A stretch of 64,000 nt of DNA, from assembly GCF_000711715.1 (NCBI RefSeq), contig NZ_JONN01000001.1:2080485-2144484 (forward strand). Reading direction: 5' to 3'. Positions 9,521 to 18,530 of the stretch are shown here, in pieces. Both the position numbers and the translations under genes were made by a program. The stretch is from Sphingomonas astaxanthinifaciens DSM 22298. GTDB taxonomy: Bacteria > Pseudomonadota > Alphaproteobacteria > Sphingomonadales > Sphingomonadaceae. Each line of letters begins with the position of its first letter. Positions within the stretch are counted from its first letter, which is position 1. Below the pieces are notes generated by a model. That model was not told the origin of the DNA. It ran no database searches and worked only from the letters and a program-made list of their open reading frames with translations.

Positions 9521-10179
9521 GCGGCGAGCGGAAAGCGCAGCAGGCGGTCCTTGACCGGGACCAGCGCCGCGGCGGGCGCGCCGACCTTCTTCATGATCTC
9601 GCGGTGACCGGCGTCGAGCCCGCCCGTCAGCGCCCCGAAGGCGGGGAAGATGAGCTTCGAACCGCTGGCGACGAAGCAGCGGCGGCTGACCGACTTGCCG
9701 CGCAGCTGGAGCCGCAGCTTGGGGTGGTAATGGCCCGACAATTCGGGCCGCGGATCGGCGGGATCGGCTTCGTGGCGAAGGACCAGGCCCTCGACCTCGA
9801 CCTCTTCCCTCAGCACGCCGCCGCAATGGTCGGCGAAGCCGGGATCGTGATTGCCGAGGATCCAGGTCCAGTCGAGCCGGCCGGTCAGGGCGAGCAGCAT
9901 CGCCCGGGCCGCTTCGGGCAGACGGTCGCAGCCATGCTTGTCGTGGAAACTGTCGCCGAGGCAGTAGAGCCGCTCCGCCCCGGTGCGATCGACCAATTCG
10001 GTCAGCGCCGCCAGCGTCGCCTGGCTATCGTAGGGCGGCAGGAACTGGCCGAGGCGCGCATACCAGCTCGCCTTCTCGAGATGGAGGTCGGCGACCAGCA
10101 ACGCGCGCCGGGCCGGCCACCACAGGGCGCCCTGCGGATCGGCGAGAAAATCCTGTCCGGCGAACGAAAGGGGAACCAT
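9517..10179 (-). CDS. pdeM: ligase-associated DNA damage response endonuclease PdeM
   Basis: This 220-residue calcineurin-like phosphoesterase has all the metal motifs in order: DLHLEK (31-36), GDSFHDKHG, GNHD (109-112) and SGHYHPK. The subfamily is named for its co-occurrence with an Lhr-like helicase, an MBL exonuclease and an ATP-dependent DNA ligase in bacterial repair clusters. The helicase and exonuclease are nearby at 12.5-16.2 kb. I chose ATG at 10179. An ATG at 10230 would extend it by 17 residues and overlap the upstream nuclease gene. It ends within the shared CTAG with pabBC. Confidence 0.9.
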   Translation of the reverse strand: MVPLSFAGQDFLADPQGALWWPARRALLVADLHLEKASWYARLGQFLPPYDSQATLAALTELVDRTGAERLYCLGDSFHDKHGCDRLPEAARAMLLALTGRLDWTWILGNHDPGFADHCGGVLREEVEVEGLVLRHEADPADPRPELSGHYHPKLRLQLRGKSVSRRCFVASGSKLIFPAFGALTGGLDAGHREIMKKVGAPAAALVPVKDRLLRFPLAA

Positions 10180-10207
10180 CAGAATCGCCAATGCCTTAGC
10201 GGGCGTC

Positions 10208-10663
10208 TCAATCCAAGGGGGAAATGACATGATCGCGCAGTGCCCGCGCGTCGTGCAGCGCGTTGTGCGGGACCTTGCTGTGCCGGTTGGCGGAGAAACC
10301 GGCGAGATTCATCAGCTGGAAGGTGAGGTGGGGCACGGTCACCATCTGGCCGGGCCCGGTCATCAGGACCCGGCAGAAATAGGCGATGTCGTCGGGCCAG
10401 TCGGCGACAATCTCGACGTGCGGCAGGCCCGACAGCCAGTCGGCCAGTTCGTGCGAGACCTGGCCGGCGGGCTGCGGGCGGCGCTTCAGATTGTCGGGGA
10501 CCATGTCGAGGAAGGGCGCGACGTGCCGCTCGACCCAGTCGCACCAGGGCCGCGGCGTATCGAGGACGGCATAGAATTCCTCGCTGCCGTCTTCGGGGAC
10601 CAGCGCGAGGCTGATCAGCGGACCGCCGAAGCCGTCGAACTCGCAATCGAGGAAATAGCGCAT
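10208..10663 (-). CDS. DnaQ-like 3'-5' exonuclease family protein
   Basis: This 151-residue protein has the DEDD nuclease pattern. MRYFLDCEFDG supplies Asp6 and Glu8. ADWPDDIAYF supplies a central Asp and HNALHDARALRDH supplies the last His and Asp (DEDDh type). The family trims nucleic acids from the 3' end, and small members act on RNA or DNA. It has no polymerase or other domain. It is 28 bp upstream of pdeM on the same strand and divergent from the M20 gene, so a role in nucleic acid processing with PdeM is possible but unproven. Confidence 0.8.
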   Translation of the reverse strand: MRYFLDCEFDGFGGPLISLALVPEDGSEEFYAVLDTPRPWCDWVERHVAPFLDMVPDNLKRRPQPAGQVSHELADWLSGLPHVEIVADWPDDIAYFCRVLMTGPGQMVTVPHLTFQLMNLAGFSANRHSKVPHNALHDARALRDHVISPLD

Positions 10664-10737
10664 GGGGAGCGCTCTGGACGAGGAGCGGCGGCTGCGCCAG
10701 TCTCGCCGCATCTTTTGGTAACCTGAGGGGGCGAGTG

Positions 10738-12231
10738 ATGCGATCGATCGGACTGGGCCTGGTGCTGGCACTGGCGGCGACAGGGGCAAATGCGCAGACT
10801 CCCGGACGCGAGGCGATGGCGAAGGTGATCGCCGGCCAGCACGACCAGAACGTCAAGTCGCTCCAGGACTGGATCGCGCTCCCCACCATCGCCGCCGAGA
10901 AGCGCAACGTCTCCGAGGGCGCCGCCTACATGCGCCAGCTCGCGCTGGACGCCGGCTTCCAGCAGGCGCGGATCGTCGAATCGGGCGGGGTCCCGGGCGT
11001 GTTCGCGACGCTCGACGCGGGCGCGCCGGTGACGCTCGGCGTCTATTTCATGTATGACGTCAAGCAGTTCGACCCCAAGGAATGGACCAGCCCGCCGCTC
11101 GCAGGCCAGCTCTATGACCGGCCGGGCGAGGGCCAGGCGATCCGCGGCCGCGGCGCGGTCAACCAGAAGGGGCCCGAGACCGCGTTCCTCGCGGCCTTGC
11201 GGGCCTTCAAGGCGAGCGGGCGCAAGCTTCCGGTCAACCTCGTGCTGGTGGCCGAGGGCGAGGAAGAGATCGCCAGCCCCAATTTCCCCCGCATCGTCGC
11301 CGACCCGCAAGTTGCCGCCGCGCTCCAGAAGACGGTCGGCGTGTTCATCCCCTCGGCCAGCCAGGACGAGAGCGGGCTCGGCGACATCCTGCTCGGCGCC
11401 AAGGGCGCGGTCGAGTTCCAGCTGATCGTCGGCGGGGAGACCAGCGACAAATATCCCAGGAAGGACGTCCACTCGAGCAACTATGCCCGGGTCGAGAGCC
11501 CGGCATGGCGGCTGGTCAAGGCGCTCGACACGCTCGTCGCCGACGACGGGCACACCCCCACCATCGATGGCTTCATGGACAATGTCGCGCCGCTCACCGC
11601 GCGCCAGAAGGAGCTGATCACCCAGCAGGTGAAGGCCTCGAACGAAGCCGAGGTGAAGAAGGGGCTGGGCATCGGCCGCTGGATCAACGACGAGGACTAC
11701 CAGACCAGCTCGGAGCGCTTCCTCAGCCAGCCGACGGTCAACATCCAGGGCCTCGTCAGCGGCTACACCGGGGTCGGCGGCAAGACCGTGCTGCCCGGCC
11801 GGGCCGAGGCCAAGCTCGAGTTCCGGCTCGTCCCCAACATGACCAAGGACGAGGTCGTCACCAAGTTGAAGGCGCATCTGGCGAAGCGCGGGTTCGACGA
11901 CGTGAAGGTGGTGGTGTCGGGCGGCTACGGCCCCAACCAGACCGACGAGAACAGCGCCTTCATCCAGGCCCAGAAGCGGGTGTTCGAGCGCAACAAGGTG
12001 CCCTTCACCATCACCCCGCGCAGCGCCGGCAGCTGGCCGGGCGTGGTCTTCAATGGTGCGCCGCTGAACCTGCCCACCGGCCAGTTCGGGATCGGCCGCG
12101 GCGAGGGCGCGCACGCGCCCGACGAATGGTTCATCGTCCGCTCGAGCAACCCCAGGGTCGCCGGGCTCGACGAAGCGGCGCTGTTCTTCGTCGACTATCT
12201 CTACGAAGTGGCGAAGCTCGGCCGGAAATAG
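10738..12231 (+). CDS. secreted M20-family protein with altered metal ligands
   Basis: This 497-residue protein has a signal peptide (MRSIGLGLVLALAATGANAQ) and an M20 dipeptidase-like fold. In the family, HxD supplies a zinc ligand; here the site reads FMYDVKQFD, with Met105 in place of His. The bridging Asp in GRGxxDxKG is Asn142 in GRGAVNQKG. The glutamate pair (AEGEEEIASP), the HSSNY histidine near 245 and His459 in GAHAPDEW remain. So it may bind metal differently or be catalytically unusual. ATG at 10738 has GAGGGG 7 bases upstream, so I prefer it over GTG at 10735. Confidence 0.85.
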   Translation: MRSIGLGLVLALAATGANAQTPGREAMAKVIAGQHDQNVKSLQDWIALPTIAAEKRNVSEGAAYMRQLALDAGFQQARIVESGGVPGVFATLDAGAPVTLGVYFMYDVKQFDPKEWTSPPLAGQLYDRPGEGQAIRGRGAVNQKGPETAFLAALRAFKASGRKLPVNLVLVAEGEEEIASPNFPRIVADPQVAAALQKTVGVFIPSASQDESGLGDILLGAKGAVEFQLIVGGETSDKYPRKDVHSSNYARVESPAWRLVKALDTLVADDGHTPTIDGFMDNVAPLTARQKELITQQVKASNEAEVKKGLGIGRWINDEDYQTSSERFLSQPTVNIQGLVSGYTGVGGKTVLPGRAEAKLEFRLVPNMTKDEVVTKLKAHLAKRGFDDVKVVVSGGYGPNQTDENSAFIQAQKRVFERNKVPFTITPRSAGSWPGVVFNGAPLNLPTGQFGIGRGEGAHAPDEWFIVRSSNPRVAGLDEAALFFVDYLYEVAKLGRK

Positions 12232-12234
12232 CCC

Positions 12235-12498
12235 TCAGCGGGCCGGGCAGACGTCTTCGGGGCGGGCCCGGCCCTTGCGGCAGCGCTCCTCGAGCTCGCG
12301 GCGCTCACGGCCGAGCCGTTCCTCTTCCTTGCGCAGTTCGCGGCCGCGCTTCTCGTCGGCCTCGGACTGGCTGGTGATGGCAAGGTCGACGCCCTTGGAC
12401 ACGGCTTTCACCGGCAGGGTGACGACATTGACCGCGGTGCTGGCGACGGCGCAGCCGCCGATGGCGGTGGCGAGGAGGAGGACGGGCAGGAAGCGCAT
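12235..12498 (-). CDS. small lipoprotein of unknown function
   Basis: This 87-residue protein opens with a lipoprotein signal peptide and lipobox, LLLATAIGGC, so Cys16 is the likely lipidated residue. After a short hydrophobic stretch, residues 45-75 are highly charged and probably form a helix (EADEKRGRELRKEEERLGRE). Two further cysteines lie near the C-terminus. It converges on the M20 gene with 3 bp between stops. I do not recognise a characterised family. Confidence 0.7.
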   Translation of the reverse strand: MRFLPVLLLATAIGGCAVASTAVNVVTLPVKAVSKGVDLAITSQSEADEKRGRELRKEEERLGRERRELEERCRKGRARPEDVCPAR

Positions 12499-12542
12499 GG
12501 GGGGAGTGTAGCCCGCTCGACCTGAATGAACAGCGTCGTTCC

Positions 12543-14969
12543 TCAGTCCTCGCGCATCGCCAGTTCGGCGAGCACTTCCTCGGCTTCCATCAGCAGCGCG
12601 TCCTCGGCGCCCGATCCGGCGGGGAGCGCCTCGCGGCCGATGACGACCATCAGCGGCACCGCCATCGGGGTCACGCGGGGCAGGTCGACATGCACCATCT
12701 GCGCGGCGGCGCGCTCGACCAGCCGGGCAAGGCGGCCGAGCTCGGTCATCCGGGCGCGGGCATCGTCCCAGGCCGCGCGCATGAGCAGGTGCTCCGGCTC
12801 ATATTTGCGCAGCACGTCGTAGATGAGGTCGGTCGAGAAGCTGACCTGCTTGCCGGTCTTGCGCTTGCCGGGGTGCTGGCGCTCGACCAGCCCGCCGATC
12901 ACCGCCACCTCGCGGAAGGCGCGTTTCAACAGCATCGACTGCTCGACCCATTCGACGAACTCGTCCTCGAGGATGTCGGGGGAGAGCAGGGGCGCGGGGT
13001 CGGTGATCGGCTCGAGGCCGTAGACCGACAGCGCATAATCGTTGGCGACGAAGCCCAGGGGCTTCAGCCCCATCTTCTCCATCCGCTTGGTCACCAGCAT
13101 GCCGAGGCTCTGGTGAGCGTTCCAGCCCTCGAAGCTGTAGATGACGAGGAAGTGGCGGCCTTCGTGGGGGAAGGTCTCGACCAGCAGCTCGTCGGGCTGC
13201 GGCAGCCGCGAGCGGCGCTGCTGCACCTCGAGCCACTCGCGCACGTCGGGGGGAAAGCGCGACCATTCGTCGGGATGTGCGAGAAAGCCTTTCACGCGGT
13301 CGGCGAGGTGCGTGCTCATGCTCATCCGCTGGCCACCGTAGGTGACCAGGCGCGCTTCCTTGGTCGCGGCGCGGACGATGATGTCGCTGTCCTTCATTCG
13401 CTCGACCTCGAGGCTGAGGCCGGCGAAAAAGATATGGTCGCCGATCGTGAGGGTCGAGGCAAAGCCTTCCTCGACCCGGCCGAGCATCCGCCCGTTCTTG
13501 AAGCGGACATCGAGCATCGGATTGTCGACGATGATCCCGGCGTTCATCCGGTGCTGGACCGCGACCGCGGGGCGGGTGATCCGCCAGTGGCCCGACCCTG
13601 CCGGTTCCTCGACCAGCCGGCGAAACTTGTCGTAGGCCCGAAGCGCGTAGCCACCGGTCGCGATATAGGCGAGCACGCGCTCGAAGACCTCGTCGGTCAG
13701 CCCGGCATAAGGCGCGGCCGAGCGGATCTCGGCCAGCAACGCTCCCTGCTCGAAGGGCGCGGCGCAGGCGCAGGCGAGGATGTGCTGGGCGAGCGTGTCG
13801 AGGGTGCCCGGCCGGAAGATTTCGGGGTCGAGCTCGCGCGCGTCGACCGCGTCCAGGGCCGCGCGGGCCTCGAGATATTCGAAGCGGTTGCCGGGCACGA
13901 TCAGGCCTTGGCTCGGCTCGTCGAGGCGGTGGTTGGCGCGGCCGATCCGCTGCAGCAGGCGCGAGCTGCCCTTGGGCGCGCCCATCTGGATGACCAGCTC
14001 GACATCGCCCCAGTCGATCCCGAGGTCGAGCGAGCTGGTGCAGACCAGCGCGCGCAGCCGGCCCGCCGCCATCGCCGCCTCGACCTTGCGCCGCGCTTCG
14101 AGCGCAAGACTGCCGTGGTGGACCCCGATCGGCAGGCTCTGCTCGTTCACCTTCCACAGGTCCTGGAAGATGAGTTCGCACAGGCCGCGCGTGTTGCAGA
14201 AGACGAGCGTCGTCTTGTGCTGCTCGATCTGCGCCATGACCTGCCTGGCGGCATAGCGGCCCGAATGGCCCGACCAGGGGACGCGGTTTTCGGGGAGGAG
14301 GATGTCGAGCACCGGCTCTGCCCCGAGCTCGCCCAACACCACATCGACCTCGTCCATGTCCGCATCCGGCGCGAGCCAGCTGCGATAGGCGTCGGGGTCG
14401 GAGACGGTTGCGCTGAGGCCGACCCGGCGAAGGCCGGGGGCGATCCTCTGCAGCCGCGCCAGGGCGAGGGCGAGGAGGTCGCCGCGCTTGTCGCGGGCGA
14501 AAGCGTGGATCTCGTCGAGGACGATGGTCTTCAGCCCCGAGAACATCAGGAAGCTGTCTGGATAGGAGAGGAGTAGCGACAGGCTCTCTGGCGTGGTCAG
14601 CAGCACCTGCGGCGGCCTGGCGCGCTGGCGGGCCTTGCGGTCCGAGGGCGTGTCGCCGGTGCGGGTCTCGACCCGGATCGGCAGGCCCATCTCGCCGATC
14701 GGATCGAGGAGGTTGCGCTGGACGTCGACTGCCAGCGCCTTCAGCGGCGAGATGTAGAGCGTGTGCAGGCCCTCGGCCGGATTGTCCGCGAGCTCACAGA
14801 TGGTCGGCAGGAACCCCGCCAGCGTCTTGCCCGCCCCCGTCCCCGCGACCAGCAGCGCGTGCCGCCCGGCGCGGGCGCGCTCGAGCATGTCGAGCTGGTG
14901 CCGGCGCGGCCGCCAGTCCCGGCGCTCGAACCAGTCGGCGACGACCGCGGGAAGGTCATGCTTGCTCAG
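12543..14969 (-). CDS. ligase-associated DNA damage response DEXH-box helicase (Lhr-like)
   Basis: This is an Lhr-type superfamily 2 helicase: Walker A GTGAGKT, DEIH box in VLDEIHAF, LSATVSDP (motif III) and QRIGRANHRLDEPS (motif VI), then an Lhr-core C-terminal region. The frame extends upstream of the first ATG (14888) with sequence that looks like the family's N-terminus, AVVADWFERRDWRPRRHQLD. No ATG, GTG or TTG occurs there. A CTG at 14969 overlaps the stop of the upstream small gene by 4 bp (CTGA) and gives 808 residues. The ATG start would give 781 and lose this region. It probably works with PdeM and the MBL exonuclease in repair. Confidence 0.9.
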   Translation of the reverse strand: MSKHDLPAVVADWFERRDWRPRRHQLDMLERARAGRHALLVAGTGAGKTLAGFLPTICELADNPAEGLHTLYISPLKALAVDVQRNLLDPIGEMGLPIRVETRTGDTPSDRKARQRARPPQVLLTTPESLSLLLSYPDSFLMFSGLKTIVLDEIHAFARDKRGDLLALALARLQRIAPGLRRVGLSATVSDPDAYRSWLAPDADMDEVDVVLGELGAEPVLDILLPENRVPWSGHSGRYAARQVMAQIEQHKTTLVFCNTRGLCELIFQDLWKVNEQSLPIGVHHGSLALEARRKVEAAMAAGRLRALVCTSSLDLGIDWGDVELVIQMGAPKGSSRLLQRIGRANHRLDEPSQGLIVPGNRFEYLEARAALDAVDARELDPEIFRPGTLDTLAQHILACACAAPFEQGALLAEIRSAAPYAGLTDEVFERVLAYIATGGYALRAYDKFRRLVEEPAGSGHWRITRPAVAVQHRMNAGIIVDNPMLDVRFKNGRMLGRVEEGFASTLTIGDHIFFAGLSLEVERMKDSDIIVRAATKEARLVTYGGQRMSMSTHLADRVKGFLAHPDEWSRFPPDVREWLEVQQRRSRLPQPDELLVETFPHEGRHFLVIYSFEGWNAHQSLGMLVTKRMEKMGLKPLGFVANDYALSVYGLEPITDPAPLLSPDILEDEFVEWVEQSMLLKRAFREVAVIGGLVERQHPGKRKTGKQVSFSTDLIYDVLRKYEPEHLLMRAAWDDARARMTELGRLARLVERAAAQMVHVDLPRVTPMAVPLMVVIGREALPAGSGAEDALLMEAEEVLAELAMRED

Positions 14970-15160
14970 AGGCCGCTGTTGCCGTCGCGCTCATGGGCGC
15001 GCTTTTCCTCGGCATAAAGTTCGCGGGTCGCGCGCTCGGTCACCTCCGGGGGAACGTCGCTCTTCCGGTTGCGGTTGAAGGCGTAGAACAGCACGCCGAG
15101 GAGCACGAAGGCCCCGACCAGCACCAGCCACCAATAATGAACGTCGCTACCTTCGGCCAT
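14966..15160 (-). CDS. small single-pass membrane protein
   Basis: This 64-residue protein has one hydrophobic segment (WWLVLVGAFVLLGVLFYAF, about residues 10-28). A basic stretch NRNRK and a charged cytoplasmic tail rich in Glu and Arg follow. Its TGA overlaps the proposed CTG start of the helicase, so it may serve to couple translation of that gene. I do not recognise a family. Its 67 bp separation from the divergent exonuclease suggests a shared promoter region. Confidence 0.6.
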   Translation of the reverse strand: MAEGSDVHYWWLVLVGAFVLLGVLFYAFNRNRKSDVPPEVTERATRELYAEEKRAHERDGNSGL

Positions 15161-15227
15161 GCTGCTTCACCTATCGTGTTTGTTAAGGCGGCGGAACCGC
15201 TCGCCCGTTCGCTAGCTATAAGCCCGC

Positions 15228-16229
15228 ATGGCCCGCCTCGGTTCCTGGATCGAACCCCACCCTACCGGGATCTACGTGCGTCCCGCCGACGCCTGGGTCG
15301 ACCCGTCGCAGCCGCAGGCGCGCGCGCTCGTCACCCACGGCCATGCCGACCATGCCCGCGGCGGGCACGGCACCGTCTGGGCGACGCCCGAGACATTGGC
15401 GATCATGGGCGTACGCTATGGCGAGCAGAACGGCTGCGAGGTCGCTTATGGCCAGAGCGTCACCGTCGGCGAAGTCGAGGTCACCTTCGTTCCCGCCGGG
15501 CACGTGCTTGGGTCGGCCCAGATCATCCTCGACTGGAAGGGCGAACGGGTAGTGGTCTCGGGCGACTACAAGCGCCGGCCGGACCCGACCTGCGAACCCT
15601 TCCTGCCGGTCAAGTGCGATATCTTCATCACCGAGGCGACCTTCGGGCTGCCGGTCTTCCACCATCCCGAGACGGGAAGCGAGATCGACAAGCTGCTCAC
15701 CCGCCTCGCCGACAATCCCGATCGCTGCGTGCTGGTCGGCGCCTATGCGCTGGGCAAGGCGCAGCGGGTGATCGCCGAGGTCCGGCGGCGCGGCCACCAT
15801 CAGCCCATCTACCTCCACGGCGCGCTCGAGCGATTGTGCACCCTCTACCAGGAGCAGGGAATCGACCTCGGCGAACTGCGGCTGGTCGCCGGCACCGAAA
15901 AGGCGGAGATGGCGGGCCATCTCGTCCTCTGCCCGCCGGGCGCGCTCAACGATCGCTGGAGCCGGCGGCTGCCCGACCCGATCACCTCGGCGGCGAGCGG
16001 TTGGATGCGGATCCGCCAGCGCGCGCGGCAGAAGAACGTCGAACTGCCGCTGATCATCTCGGACCATGCCGACTGGGGCGAACTCACCGACACCATCCTC
16101 GAGATCGCGCCGAAGGAAGTGTGGATCACCCACGGCCGCGAGGACGCGCTGATGCACTGGTGCATGACCCGCCAGATCAAGGCGCGCGAGCTGAACCTCG
16201 TCGGCTACGAGGACGACGACGAGGATTAG
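15228..16229 (+). CDS. ligase-associated DNA damage response exonuclease (MBL/beta-CASP-like)
   Basis: This 333-residue metallo-beta-lactamase protein has THGHADHARGG at residues 36-46, PAGHVLGSAQ, VVSGDYKRRPDP and a later DHADWGEL. The pattern resembles SNM1/CPSF-type nucleases. In bacteria this subfamily sits with PdeM, the Lhr-like helicase and an ATP-dependent DNA ligase. Here the helicase is just divergent upstream, but the expected ligase gene does not follow; methylmalonyl-CoA epimerase comes next on the other strand. The C-terminus is acidic (EDDDED). Confidence 0.92.
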   Translation: MARLGSWIEPHPTGIYVRPADAWVDPSQPQARALVTHGHADHARGGHGTVWATPETLAIMGVRYGEQNGCEVAYGQSVTVGEVEVTFVPAGHVLGSAQIILDWKGERVVVSGDYKRRPDPTCEPFLPVKCDIFITEATFGLPVFHHPETGSEIDKLLTRLADNPDRCVLVGAYALGKAQRVIAEVRRRGHHQPIYLHGALERLCTLYQEQGIDLGELRLVAGTEKAEMAGHLVLCPPGALNDRWSRRLPDPITSAASGWMRIRQRARQKNVELPLIISDHADWGELTDTILEIAPKEVWITHGREDALMHWCMTRQIKARELNLVGYEDDDED

Positions 16230-16239
16230 GCTCGCCGGC

Positions 16240-16659
16240 TCAGTGGGCCTGCTTCGGGCTTTCCATGATCTCGGTCAGCATGCCGCCCATGTCCTTCGGG
16301 TGCAGGAAGAAGATCGGCGTCCCGTGCGCGCCGATCCGGGTCGGCCCGAGGATGCGCGCGCCGAGCCTTTCGAAATGGGCGCGGGCGGTTTCGATGTCGG
16401 GGACCTCGAAACAGACGTGATGCTGCCCGCCCTGCGGGTTCTTCTCGAGGAACCTGGCAATCGGGCTGTCGGGACCGAGCGGCTCGATCAGCTCGATCTG
16501 GCTGTTGGGCGCGTCGACGAAGCATACCTTCACCCCCTGCGCGGGGAGGTCGAAGGCGGGCGACGATGGCTCGGCACCGAACAGGCGGCGGTACATGGCG
16601 AGGCTCTGCTCGATCGACGGGGTGGCGACCCCGACATGGTTCAGACGTCCGAGTTTCAT
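16240..16659 (-). CDS. mce: methylmalonyl-CoA epimerase
   Basis: This 139-residue VOC-fold enzyme interconverts (2S)- and (2R)-methylmalonyl-CoA. It has the family opening LGRLNHVGVATPSIEQS and QHHVCFEVPD, which supply the histidine metal ligands, and FLHPKDMGGMLTEIME at the C-terminus. It links propionyl-CoA carboxylase to the B12-dependent mutase encoded at 41864-43996. The ATG at 16659 overlaps the stop of the upstream small membrane gene by 4 bp (ATGA). It belongs to an operon with pccB. Confidence 0.95.
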   Translation of the reverse strand: MKLGRLNHVGVATPSIEQSLAMYRRLFGAEPSSPAFDLPAQGVKVCFVDAPNSQIELIEPLGPDSPIARFLEKNPQGGQHHVCFEVPDIETARAHFERLGARILGPTRIGAHGTPIFFLHPKDMGGMLTEIMESPKQAH

Positions 16660-16916
16660 TGCGCGATACCTACCAATAACATTCCGAAGGCTGTCAGCCC
16701 GGCGGCCAACCACGGCACAGCCCGAAGCAGCATCAGTTCATGTGCGAAGCGAACCGGATCATCCGACCGAAGAATGGTCTGCTCGCCGAAAAGCCCGCGG
16801 ACATGGAAGCGAAGCTCCCCGCTAGCGTCGGCCTTCGCGGCAGCGTCGTGCGCACGAAGCGCAATGAGGGCGAGACAGGCAATGCCGCCGAGGACGATTC
16901 CGATGAGGGCTGTCAC
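16656..16916 (-). CDS. small two-helix membrane protein between pccB and mce
   Basis: This 86-residue protein has two predicted membrane segments: near the N-terminus ([18 protein letters not shown]) and at the C-terminus ([20 protein letters not shown]), with a polar loop between. I chose GTG at 16916 because it overlaps the pccB stop by 4 bp (GTGA); a GTG at 16943 would overlap more. Its stop overlaps the mce start by 4 bp. The family is not recognised. A different small membrane gene sits in the pccA operon at 43993. Confidence 0.65.
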   Translation of the reverse strand: MTALIGIVLGGIACLALIALRAHDAAAKADASGELRFHVRGLFGEQTILRSDDPVRFAHELMLLRAVPWLAAGLTAFGMLLVGIAQ

Positions 16917-18445
16917 AGCGGGATGTTGTCGTGCTTCTTCCACGGGTTTTCGAGCTGCTTGTCGCGCAGCTTGCGGAGGCCCAGTGCGACTTTGCGGCGG
17001 GTTTCGCGCGGCTGGATGACGTCGTCGATGAAGCCCATGCTCGCCGCTACGAACGGGTTGGCGAAGCGCTCTTCATATTCCTTGGTGCGCTGGGCGATGG
17101 CGTCCGCGTCGCCGATGTCCTTGCGGAAGATGATCTCGACCGCGCCCTTGGCCCCCATCACCGCGATTTCGGCGGTCGGCCAAGCGTAGTTCAAGTCCCC
17201 GCGCAAGTGCTTGGACGCCATGACGTCATAGGCCCCGCCATAGGCCTTGCGGGTGATGACGGTGATCTTGGGCACGGTCGCCTCGGCATAAGCGAAGAGC
17301 AGTTTCGCACCGTGCTTGATGATGCCGTTATGCTCCTGGCCCACGCCGGGCAGGAAGCCCGGCACGTCGACGAAAGTCAGTAGCGGAATCTCGAAGGCGT
17401 CGCAAAAGCGGACGAAGCGCGCGGCTTTCTTTGACGAATTGATGTCGAGCACCCCCGCCAGCACCATCGGCTGGTTGGCGACGACCCCGACCGTGCGGCC
17501 CTCGATCCGGCAGAAGCCGATGATGATGTTGCCGGCGTGGGCGGGCTGGAGCTCGAAGAAGTCGCCCTCGTCGGCGACCTTCCGGATCAGCTCGTGCATG
17601 TCGTAGGGCTGGTTTGCGCTGGGCGGGATCAGCGTATCGAGGCTGTCCTCGGTCCGGTCCCACGCATCCTCGGTCGGGCGCTCGGGGACGGGCACCCGGT
17701 TCGACAGCGGAAGGAAGTCGAAGAACTCGCGTGCGCCCAGCAGCGCGTCGATGTCGTTCTCGAAGGCGAGGTCGGCGACGCTGCTCTTGGTCGTGTGGGT
17801 GATCGCGCCGCCCAGTTCCTCCTGGGTGACGACCTCGTTGGTGACGGTCTTCACCACGTCGGGGCCGGTGACGAACATGTAGCTCGAATCCTTCACCATG
17901 AAGATGAAGTCGGTCATCGCGGGCGAATAGACCGCGCCGCCCGCGCAGGGACCCATGATCAGGGAAAGCTGCGGCACGACGCCGCTGGCGAGCACGTTCC
18001 TTTGGAACACCTCGGCATAGCCCGCGAGGCTGGCGACGCCTTCCTGGATGCGCGCGCCGCCGCTGTCATTGAGCCCGATGACCGGCGCGCCGACCTTCAT
18101 CGCCGCGTCCATGATCTTGCAGATCTTCTGCGCATGGCGCTCGGAGAGCGAGCCGCCGAACACGGTGAAGTCCTGCGCGAAGACATAGACCAGCCGGCCG
18201 TTGATCGTGCCCGAGCCGGTCACGACGCCGTCGCCCGGAAAGCGCTGCTCGGCCATGCCGAACTCGGTCGCATTATGTTCGACGAAAGCGTCGACTTCCT
18301 CGAAGCTGCCCTCGTCGAGCAGCACGGCGAGCCGCTCGCGCGCGGTCAGGCGGCCCTTGGCATGCTGGGCGTCGATGCGCTTGCTGCCCCCGCCCATCCG
18401 GGCGGCGTCGCGGCGGCGTTCGAGTTCGGCGATGGTGCTGCTCAT
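16913..18445 (-). CDS. pccB: acyl-CoA carboxylase beta subunit (propionyl-CoA carboxylase)
   Basis: This 510-residue carboxyltransferase moves carboxyl from biotin to propionyl-CoA. Typical segments are [24 protein letters not shown] ([17 protein letters not shown]), the oxyanion motif [12 protein letters not shown] and [17 protein letters not shown], and the C-terminal [11 protein letters not shown]. Length and adjacency to methylmalonyl-CoA epimerase favour propionyl-CoA as substrate. The alpha subunit is at 44204. The 5' end lies 253 bp from the divergent glycan cassette. No obvious pathway regulator gene is adjacent. Confidence 0.95.
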   Translation of the reverse strand: MSSTIAELERRRDAARMGGGSKRIDAQHAKGRLTARERLAVLLDEGSFEEVDAFVEHNATEFGMAEQRFPGDGVVTGSGTINGRLVYVFAQDFTVFGGSLSERHAQKICKIMDAAMKVGAPVIGLNDSGGARIQEGVASLAGYAEVFQRNVLASGVVPQLSLIMGPCAGGAVYSPAMTDFIFMVKDSSYMFVTGPDVVKTVTNEVVTQEELGGAITHTTKSSVADLAFENDIDALLGAREFFDFLPLSNRVPVPERPTEDAWDRTEDSLDTLIPPSANQPYDMHELIRKVADEGDFFELQPAHAGNIIIGFCRIEGRTVGVVANQPMVLAGVLDINSSKKAARFVRFCDAFEIPLLTFVDVPGFLPGVGQEHNGIIKHGAKLLFAYAEATVPKITVITRKAYGGAYDVMASKHLRGDLNYAWPTAEIAVMGAKGAVEIIFRKDIGDADAIAQRTKEYEERFANPFVAASMGFIDDVIQPRETRRKVALGLRKLRDKQLENPWKKHDNIPL

Positions 18446-18530
18446 GGGGTTCGCCTTTCGCGCCGCCCCGTCGGCGCGTCAACTCGCCGCCAATCCGCGA
18501 GGGTGAGATCATAACATAAGTTACAGGGCC

